A DNA stretch of 64,000 bases from Cheilinus undulatus (taxonomy: Eukaryota > Chordata > Actinopteri > Labriformes > Labridae): contig NC_054879.1 of assembly GCF_018320785.1 (NCBI RefSeq), positions 44,134,698-44,198,697 of the forward strand. The letters are read 5' to 3'. The translations under genes and the position numbers were made by a program. This document shows positions 60,701 through 64,000 of the stretch, piece after piece. The notes beneath the pieces are model-generated. The model had not been told where the DNA came from and did no database searches. It was given only the letters and a program-made list of their open reading frames with translations. Numbering within the stretch: position 1 is the stretch's first letter; each line of letters starts with the position of its first letter.

Positions 60701-62836
60701 TTTAAAGCCACAGACACAGAAACAGCTCGCACTGAGCAGGGCTGAACAGAGGGGTTTTTAGACATGCAAAAATCCAATACTGGAGTGTTTTTTTCAGCAA
60801 CAAACTTCATAGACATGTTTCAGGTACCTCTGAGACCAATATAAACTTGTCTTGAAAGGGTAAAAATTGTCCCCTTTAAATAAATATAAACAGGAGTATA
60901 ACACTGTTAGATGCTTTGCTAGCTAATGTTGAGGGATTACAGTGGACTTATGCCACCACTGTAGTGCCCCATGGACCACCCAAGGGCCATCAAAAAGATC
61001 TGAAAAGCAGCATGAACTGAATGCTGTTGTGGCTGATAAAGGACAGCTTGAAGGAGGAAGTGGGCATGTCTTATCCCCCCTTTCTCCTAGACATTCCCCA
61101 TGACTTTCTAAAGAAGTTAAGATTACACAGCAGATGCGCCTCACCTGTGTTAATTTCATCAACTTAAACTATGTCTAAAAATATTTGTCAACAGCTGTTT
61201 TTTCCATGATGAAAACTAGACTAAGACTAACAAAAATAGATCTGTGATGACTAAAACTGACAAAAACATATGTTTAGTTTTCGTCAAGATGACTAAAACT
61301 ATACTAAAATGTAATTTTGTTTTCGTCTAACATCCTAAATCCATGATATTTCTCCATTGTGGGTAAATCTGTCAAAAAACAATACATCTGTAGCTCTTCT
61401 GTCTCTCAGCTGTAGAAGGCAGGGACCCCAGGTCTGGCAGAGTGCAGAGAACACACTACCATGATTTGGTACCAGATTCAGGCAAGAGAACAAGTGCTTG
61501 GACTAAAAGTAAAGACAGTGTGAGGACTTTTTATGGACTAAAACTAGACTAAAACAAAAAAGGGTAGCAATGACTAAAATTGGACTAAAACTGAAATGCA
61601 CATCATTTAAAGACTAAAACTAAGACTAAAATTGAAAATAGCTGCCAAAATTAACACTGCACCCCACCAGAATTTCTGGAATTATGTTTCTCTTTGGTGC
61701 TCATACAGTACTTTCTAGTTAGTGAAAATCTTCCTTGTTTGCATATAGTGTTTTCTCATGAGCACCAGAAACTTTACTTAACTATTCTCTTGGTTATGCT
61801 TAAGTTTCTGGTGCACGCAAGGTAGTTTTTAAAGTGCATGGAAACATATTTACCTCTGCCAAGGAGGTTATGTGATCGGCAGGGTTTGTTCGTTTGTTAG
61901 TTAGTTTGTTAGCAACATAACTCAAAAAGTTATGAATGGATTTTGATGAAATTTTCAGAAAATGTCAGAAATGGCATGAGGAAAAACTGATTAGATTTTG
62001 GGAGTGATCGGATCAGATCTGGATCCAGGAATTTTTTAAAGGATTCTGTACTATTGGGAGATAAGGCTAATGGCAGAGGTCTGCACTCTCTGAGTGCTTT
62101 TTCTAGTTTTTTATTTGATCTTCCTACATTCCCCAAGGAGCTCTGAAGATGATAGGCTGGTCTAGACTAGATTTTAGACCTGATTTTCAACCCAATTTCT
62201 CCCATCAAAATCAGGGGGATAGGCCAATTCAGCGCTTGAATTAACAATTAAATAATCCCCAAGCATGTGGGGTCAATATAATTATTTTCCCTGTCTTGAA
62301 ATCGTGGATATCAAACATGACTAGAACTGGGGAGCAGGTGGCCTAGTGGTTAAAGGCGTTCCCTATGTACGCGGACGGCTCGGGTTCGAATCCAGCCTGA
62401 GTCCCTTTACCACATGTCTCTCCCCCACTCTTGACCCTGTTTCCGACTCTATCCCCTGTCCTCTTCTATCTAATAAAGGCACAAAAATGCCCAAAAATAA
62501 ATCTAAACAAAACAAAAAACATGACTGGAACAGAAAGCAAGCGGACCAGTGAGCATCACTGGATGTTGTACCACATGGCAGCGAACATTAATACAGCTTT
62601 ACCTTCTTCTCTTAAAGGGTTTCACCCACCTGAGCTTCTTCCTGCTGTTGTGCCAGCTGCTCCATCATAGCCCTATACTCCTCCTCTTTCTCCTCTGTCT
62701 CCTTTATAGTGGCCTGGCTCTGCTCCTCATAGGCCATAGCTACTACAGCCAAGATCAGGTTGACCAGGTAGAAGGACCCGAGAAATATCACCAGCACAAA
62801 AAAGATCATATAGGGCTTCCCTGCAGCCCGCAGCGT
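36686..62836 (-). CDS. scn1a: Voltage-gated sodium channel alpha subunit, SCN1A lineage (last 18 coding exons)
   Basis: The pore-forming subunit of a voltage-gated sodium channel in excitable cells. Eighteen exons join in frame into 4833 nt (1610 residues). They correspond to human SCN1A coding exons 9-26, most with identical lengths (207, 372, 239, 174, 357, 174, 123, 138, 105, 271). Visible parts are domain I S6, the I-II linker, domains II to IV with their S4 segments, the inactivation gate IFM, an EF-like C-terminal region and an IQ motif. Selectivity-filter residues of domains II, III and IV are Glu, Lys and Ala as expected; domain I lies off the edge. Position next to ttc21b and galnt3 supports the SCN1A lineage. 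Teleosts have two copies (scn1laa, scn1lab) and I cannot tell which this is. No frame break was seen. One intron is of AT-AC type. Confidence 0.95.
37983..38253 (-). CDS. scn1a: Sodium channel exon 25: domain IV S1-S3
   Basis: Begins [20 protein letters not shown] and includes [20 protein letters not shown] and [14 protein letters not shown]. 271 nt as in human. Confidence 0.97.
38362..38466 (-). CDS. scn1a: Sodium channel exon 24: III-IV linker, inactivation gate
   Basis: Encodes [20 protein letters not shown] then [18 protein letters not shown] is the intact hydrophobic latch for fast inactivation. 105 nt as in human. Confidence 0.96.
38467..38620 (-). other. scn1a: AT-AC intron (154 bp) in the sodium channel gene
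   Basis: On the minus strand the intron starts ATAAGTATC and ends TTTAC. Splicing here gives KKK then LGGQDIFM, the conserved reading, and a 105-nt downstream exon as in human. A GT-AG reading would need a different junction and gives KKKIRGQD. ATAAGT ends are known for one intron in the III-IV linker of vertebrate sodium channel genes. Confidence 0.88.
38621..38758 (-). CDS. scn1a: Sodium channel exon 23: domain III S6
   Basis: Begins [20 protein letters not shown] and ends [15 protein letters not shown]. 138 nt as in human. It ends directly before an ATAAGT intron start rather than GT. Confidence 0.95.
38790..40380. other. scn1a: Sodium channel intron 22, probable unclassified repeats
   Basis: Contains CpG-richer stretches (38850-39250 and 39640-39960) unlike the surrounding AT-rich intron. 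Words such as TCTGGCCAATCCGTTAGC and GCTTTGCAAGG partly recur near 58.8 kb. Open frames here (for example 39239-39649) look spurious. Confidence 0.4.
40391..40447 (-). CDS. scn1a: Sodium channel exon 22: domain III selectivity filter
   Basis: Encodes [19 protein letters not shown]. The Lys is the K of the DEKA filter. The residue after Trp is Thr where mammalian channels have Met. 57 nt, one codon longer than the human 54-nt exon as I recall it. Confidence 0.93.
40540..40809 (-). CDS. scn1a: Sodium channel exon 21: domain III S5 and extracellular loop
   Basis: Begins [20 protein letters not shown] and continues through [20 protein letters not shown]. It has NKT, NRS and NDS glycosylation sequons in the extracellular loop and ends at YLALLQV. 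Confidence 0.96.
41653..41682. repeat. CT microsatellite
   Basis: Run of CT dinucleotides in the sodium channel intron 20. Confidence 0.85.
42150..43330. repeat. Region of degenerate direct repeats in sodium channel intron 20
   Basis: Three successive blocks share ordered words. AGAAAGCTTTCAGTGTTGCT at 42700 recurs as AGAAAGCTTTTAGTGTTGCT at 43045. AACTATCACATAATCATGC occurs at 42850 and 43198, with a related TATCACACACTCAC at 42988. Spacing is about 345 bases. Origin unknown; no coding sequence is convincing. Confidence 0.6.
43515..43545. repeat. CAGT tetranucleotide microsatellite
   Basis: About seven copies of CAGT in tandem. Confidence 0.85.
44190..44210. mobile_element. Solo terminus of the 32-kb hAT family
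   Basis: Contains GTTGAGAACCACTGG, the inverse of the CAGTGGTTCTCAAC terminus at 31984. The other end was not found. Confidence 0.4.
44786..44908 (-). CDS. scn1a: Sodium channel exon 20: domain III S4
   Basis: Begins [20 protein letters not shown], then the voltage sensor [20 protein letters not shown]. 123 nt as in human. Confidence 0.97.
45018..45191 (-). CDS. scn1a: Sodium channel exon 19: domain III S2-S3
   Basis: Begins [20 protein letters not shown] and includes [18 protein letters not shown] and [12 protein letters not shown]. 174 nt as in human. Confidence 0.97.
45299..45453 (-). CDS. scn1a: Sodium channel exon 18: domain III S1
   Basis: Encodes [20 protein letters not shown], then [20 protein letters not shown]. 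Its 5' edge lies next to a C-run (G-run on the plus strand), so the start is good to about one base; 155 nt keeps the frame. Confidence 0.93.
45542..45671 (-). CDS. scn1a: Sodium channel exon 17: acidic II-III linker
   Basis: Begins [20 protein letters not shown] and ends with the acidic [15 protein letters not shown]. It corresponds to human [10 protein letters not shown]. Donor GTAAAC. Confidence 0.93.
45821..46450 (+). pseudogene. Tc1-like transposon with internally deleted transposase
   Basis: Starts CACTGCCTGGCCAAAAAAAA after a TA dinucleotide. A transposase-like frame from 45982 reads [12 protein letters not shown], then jumps to [20 protein letters not shown] and [13 protein letters not shown]. 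Two Asp positions of the DDE triad are visible. Most of the DNA-binding half and the last acidic residue are missing, so it is inactive. It runs into an AT-rich array. Confidence 0.8.
46450..47060. repeat. AATTATGAGATAAAAA array with short inverted arm
   Basis: Direct units (AATTATAAGATAAAA, ACAAGATAAAACATCC) run to about 46975, with inverted units (TCTCTTAATTATGACTTA) at 46995-47040. Same family as 35.8-36.2 kb. Interrupted by a SINE. Confidence 0.75.
46573..46750 (+). mobile_element. tRNA-derived SINE, copy 1
   Basis: The tRNA-like head (46573-46648) has box A-like TAGTCGAGTGGTTGGGGC and box B GGTTCGAATCC. The body contains CCTGTTTCCGACTCTATCC and a tail AATAAAGGCAAAAAGGCC. ACATCCTAATTAT on both sides is probably the target duplication, although the host array repeats this word. 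Confidence 0.85.
47060..48250. other. scn1a: Sodium channel intron 16 part, no gene seen
   Basis: No exon or RNA gene recognised; only short A-runs. Confidence 0.5.
48255..48597. repeat. TTTTTGCCACTTTT array, left part
   Basis: About 25 degenerate copies of TTTTTGCCACTT. This is the complement of the array inside the hAT element at 32.3 kb, so this is probably a second, poorly bounded member of that family. It resumes after a piggyBac-type insertion at 49856. Confidence 0.75.
48598..49851 (+). mobile_element. piggyBac-type element (1254 bp) inserted at TTAA
   Basis: TTAA stands on both sides (48594-48597 and 49852-49855). Ends CTCAATG...TTTGCCA and TGGCACTCAATGAG are roughly inverted. Inside is a short N-terminal coding stretch on the plus strand, but no DDD transposase domain. 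The host array continues on either side. Confidence 0.75.
48940..49114 (+). pseudogene. N-terminal exon of a piggyBac-like transposase
   Basis: Starts [20 protein letters not shown], then the acidic [20 protein letters not shown], and ends at GATGAAGGTAGGT, a donor-like sequence. Further exon-like pieces at 49200-49268 ([13 protein letters not shown], donor GTAAGG) and from 49353 ([13 protein letters not shown]) follow. The catalytic part is absent, so no active transposase is encoded. Confidence 0.5.
49856..49910. repeat. TTTTTGCCACTTTT array, right part
   Basis: CAACCCATTTTTGCTGCTTT and similar units continue the array interrupted by the piggyBac-type element. Confidence 0.6.
50072..50551 (-). 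CDS. scn1a: Sodium channel exon 16: domain II S6 end and II-III linker
   Basis: Begins [20 protein letters not shown]. Near the end is the ankyrin-G binding type motif [19 protein letters not shown], used for clustering at the axon initial segment. 160 codons; the middle of the linker is divergent. Confidence 0.95.
50654..51010 (-). CDS. scn1a: Sodium channel exon 15: domain II S4-S6 and pore
   Basis: Begins [20 protein letters not shown] (S4), followed by S5. The pore loop [13 protein letters not shown] carries the Glu of the DEKA filter. Ends MVMVIGNLV in S6. 357 nt as in human. Confidence 0.97.
51104..51277 (-). CDS. scn1a: Sodium channel exon 14: domain II S2-S4
   Basis: Encodes [20 protein letters not shown] (S2), [19 protein letters not shown] (S3) and the first S4 charges in VLRSFRL. 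174 nt as in human. Confidence 0.97.
51540..52240. repeat. Degenerate minisatellite in sodium channel intron 13
   Basis: Core word GCAGAGAAAGTTTT recurs about 25 times at spacings of roughly 20-40 bases, often preceded by GTGCATG or AGCATGTG. Long open frames on both strands (51446-51778, 51903-52160) come from this periodicity. Confidence 0.85.
52950..53188 (-). CDS. scn1a: Sodium channel exon 13: domain II S1
   Basis: Encodes [20 protein letters not shown], then [20 protein letters not shown] (S1) and MLSVGNQ. 239 nt as in human. Confidence 0.96.
53271..53388 (-). CDS. scn1a: Sodium channel exon 12: I-II linker
   Basis: Encodes [20 protein letters not shown] and ITSTME. 118 nt, 15 less than the human exon; the start is the more variable part. 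Donor GTAGGT. Confidence 0.92.
53577..53680. repeat. TA / TATC microsatellite
   Basis: Alternating TA with TATC and GATA interruptions, partly self-complementary. Confidence 0.9.
54087..54708. mobile_element. hAT element nested in the Tc1 remnant
   Basis: Left end TAGAGCTGGGCAATTAATCG, right end GATTGCCCAGCCCTG. Flanks CTTGAAGG and CTCGAAGG match at 7 of 8. Interior AT-rich, no transposase. Confidence 0.8.
54835..55105 (+). mobile_element. LINE-like 3' tail nested in the Tc1 remnant
   Basis: Ends AATTTCCCCAACAAGGGATC followed by TTATCTTATC, a 3' end found widely in fish non-LTR elements. Confidence 0.5.
55228..55270. repeat. AAT trinucleotide microsatellite
   Basis: About fourteen tandem AAT units. 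Confidence 0.9.
55545..56545. mobile_element. hAT element (1001 bp)
   Basis: Left end TAGGGATGTTTCGATACC, right end GGAATCGGAACAACCCTA. Flanked by AACTACAC and AACTATAC (7 of 8). Near both ends it has TATCGG/CCGATAC words. Internal frame 56039-56236 is probably non-functional. Confidence 0.8.
57278..57649 (-). CDS. scn1a: Sodium channel exon 11: I-II linker
   Basis: Begins [20 protein letters not shown] and includes [20 protein letters not shown] and [20 protein letters not shown]. It carries RRNS and RRGS, likely protein kinase A sites by family knowledge. 124 codons. Confidence 0.96.
57693..57724. repeat. Poly(A) run
   Basis: About 30 adenines just upstream of sodium channel exon 11. Confidence 0.85.
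57770..58160. repeat. GAT-rich degenerate microsatellite
   Basis: GATGAT and GATGAAGAT words dominate for almost 400 bases. Acidic open frames here come from the triplet repeat. Confidence 0.85.
58160..59900. other. scn1a: Sodium channel intron 10, no gene seen
   Basis: A GC-richer patch (58680-58870) contains an inverted pair ATGGATTCGCC / GGCGAATCCAT and is probably a short repeat. The rest is not recognised. Confidence 0.45.
59903..60172 (-). CDS. scn1a: Sodium channel exon 10: I-II linker
   Basis: Starts with eight alanines, then [20 protein letters not shown], the conserved basic region, and potential kinase sites ([10 protein letters not shown]). 90 codons; ends HQ before GTTCAG. Confidence 0.94.
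60411..60928 (+). mobile_element. MITE family M copy 5
   Basis: Follows copy 2 from CATATGTGCCTCTGGTCTG to TTGTCCCCTTTAAA. Beyond the terminus it shares AGGAGTATAACACTGTTAGA with the flank of copy 4. Confidence 0.75.
61145..61659. mobile_element. Probable DNA transposon with ACTAAAACT array
   Basis: Inverted ends TGTTAATTTC and AAATTAACACTG enclose many copies of GACTAAAACTA and one inverted stretch (TTTAGTTTTCGTC). No target duplication could be fixed. Confidence 0.5.
62328..62516 (+). mobile_element. tRNA-derived SINE, copy 2
   Basis: The tRNA-like head has GTGGCCTAGTGGTTAAAGGC (box A) and GGGTTCGAATCC (box B). The body has CTGTTTCCGACTCTATCCCC and tail AATAAAGGCACAAAAATGCC. Flanked by AAACATGACTAGAAC and AAACATGACTGGAAC (14 of 15), a clear target duplication. 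Confidence 0.9.
62630..62836 (-). CDS. scn1a: Sodium channel exon 9: domain I S6
   Basis: Begins [20 protein letters not shown] and continues through [19 protein letters not shown], the end of S6, then the Glu/Gln-rich start of the I-II linker. 69 codons, as in human. Confidence 0.96.
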
Positions 62837-63690
62837 CTGAAAGAAAAAATTATACTCTGTTAACTTGTGCTGCATGCTGGAAATTAAGTTTCAGATAAAC
62901 ATTATAAGGTTGAATTCTTATAACTGTCCCCAAATGTCATAAATCTGACCACACTCTCAAGAGTAGAAAATGTCTAAAAATTCACAAAATTATCCCGTAA
63001 ATGGTAAATGCAATAATCAAATCAGGATATTTTTTTTTAAGTGAAAACACTTGGCTGTGTTTCTGATGTTGTGAGGGAATCACTAGCAATTGATTCTATG
63101 CAAAATAGCAATTATGAACTTTACAGACTATTTTTTTTATGTGGTTGTCAATCAGATAAAAAAACATGAAGAAGAAAACAGAAATTCAGTGTTCCATATC
63201 ATGACCAGGACACCCGAACACAAAAACATCTTGTTCATAGTCTCCACACAAGTAATGCTACCCGAACTACAAACAGTAGTGAAGCTCTGCAGTGTTAGCG
63301 TTTGCTTTACCTGCTGGTATTATATGATAACCAAGTCCATTCAGTGGCCTTTAGGGCTTTTCAAGCTGTGTTTGCTTGAGTCACAGTGGGACTCATCTTT
63401 GTTCCTTCTGACCAAAATGCACCTGCACTTCATTCAGCGGTTTGTTTAACCTTTTTTTACTGCTAGTACTGTAATGTGAGAATGCTTTGTCTTTGTACGA
63501 GCCCCACCTTAACACAGTGAGCACTGCCAGCATATGTATTTACAGAAGCAGATAGAACATATGTTCATCTACCTGTCAGTAAACCTGCTTTTCCTAAAGG
63601 GTCAATGAGGATCGGGACAAAGGAAGACCAATAACAGCGTTCAAGCTCAAAGAAGAAGCTTCATACAGAAATGAGCTACACAGGAAAATA
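62837..63690. other. scn1a: Sodium channel intron 8 part, no gene seen
   Basis: The next upstream exon of the channel is not recognisable before the window ends. No RNA gene or older repeat was identified. Confidence 0.5.
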
Positions 63691-64000
63691 CACTATATTG
63701 CCAAAAGTATTCACTCACCCATCCAAATAATTGAAATCAGGTGTTCCAATCACTTCCATGGCCACAGGTGTATAAAATCAAGCACCTAGGCATGCAGACT
63801 GTTTCTACAAACATTTGTGAAAGAATGGCTCACTCTCAGGAGCTCAGTGAATTCCAGCGTGGTACTGTGATAGGATGCCACCTGTGCAACAAGTCCAGTG
63901 GTGAAATTCCCTCGCTCCTAAATATTCCACAGTCAACTGTCAGTGGTATTATAACAAAGTGGAAGCCACTGGGAACCACAGCAACTCAGCCACGAAGTGG
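63691..64000 (+). mobile_element. Tc1-like transposon, 5' end (runs off the edge)
   Basis: Starts CACTATATTGCCAAAAGT after TA. The terminal part is followed by an intact transposase start. Opposite in sense to the channel gene. Confidence 0.85.
63825..64000 (+). CDS. Tc1-like transposase, N-terminal part (partial)
   Basis: Open from MAHSQELSEFQRGTVIGCHL through SSGEIPSLLNIPQSTVSGII to the window edge, 58 complete codons. GEIPSLLNIPQSTVSGII is a helix-turn-helix of the kind that binds Tc1 terminal repeats. No stop or frameshift in the visible part, unlike every other Tc1 copy here. The DDE catalytic part is beyond the edge, so activity cannot be judged. Confidence 0.8.
   Translation, partial: MAHSQELSEFQRGTVIGCHLCNKSSGEIPSLLNIPQSTVSGIITKWKPLGTTATQPRS

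Noticed and set aside
36686..62836. Pufferfish origin suggested by the domain III Thr
   Set aside because: Introns of several kilobases and abundant repeats do not fit the compact pufferfish genomes.

Overview
This is a vertebrate, almost certainly teleost, genomic window, read here as part of one chromosome. It has multi-exon genes with GT-AG introns. It also holds fish-type transposable elements (Tc1/mariner, hAT, piggyBac, tRNA-derived SINEs, LINE tails) and abundant microsatellites. Three genes lie in a row, all on the minus strand, in the order found in mammals at the SCN1A locus: GALNT3, TTC21B, SCN1A.

Layout. At 1-568 is the first coding exon of galnt3, with non-coding first-exon candidates up to about 1650; the rest of the gene is off the low-coordinate edge. 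Between 1.7 and 5.0 kb is intergenic DNA with a complete short hAT element and a 600-bp fold-back. From 5343 to 27145 lies a complete ttc21b (IFT139) gene. I could place all 29 coding exons; they join without a frame break into 3954 nt, 1317 residues. Its putative promoter holds an RFX X-box-like palindrome and a YY1-like site. From 27.3 to 36.7 kb is intergenic DNA with several repeats. From 36686 to 62836 are the last 18 coding exons of a voltage-gated sodium channel alpha subunit of the SCN1A lineage. They encode 1610 residues, from just after the domain I pore to the stop. The 5' exons lie beyond 64000.

Function. The genes do not form an operon and share no pathway. galnt3 starts mucin-type O-glycosylation in the Golgi. 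ttc21b is an intraflagellar-transport complex A subunit for retrograde ciliary traffic. The channel carries the action potential. Their shared order is ancestral synteny.

I found no new gene system. The notable points are an AT-AC intron in the sodium channel gene, a Met-to-Thr change in the domain III pore loop, and the X-box-like motif upstream of ttc21b. Others are two nests of transposons inside transposons, a spliced-looking remnant of a piggyBac-type element inserted in a simple array, large palindromic repeats, and an apparently young Tc1-like element at the right edge.
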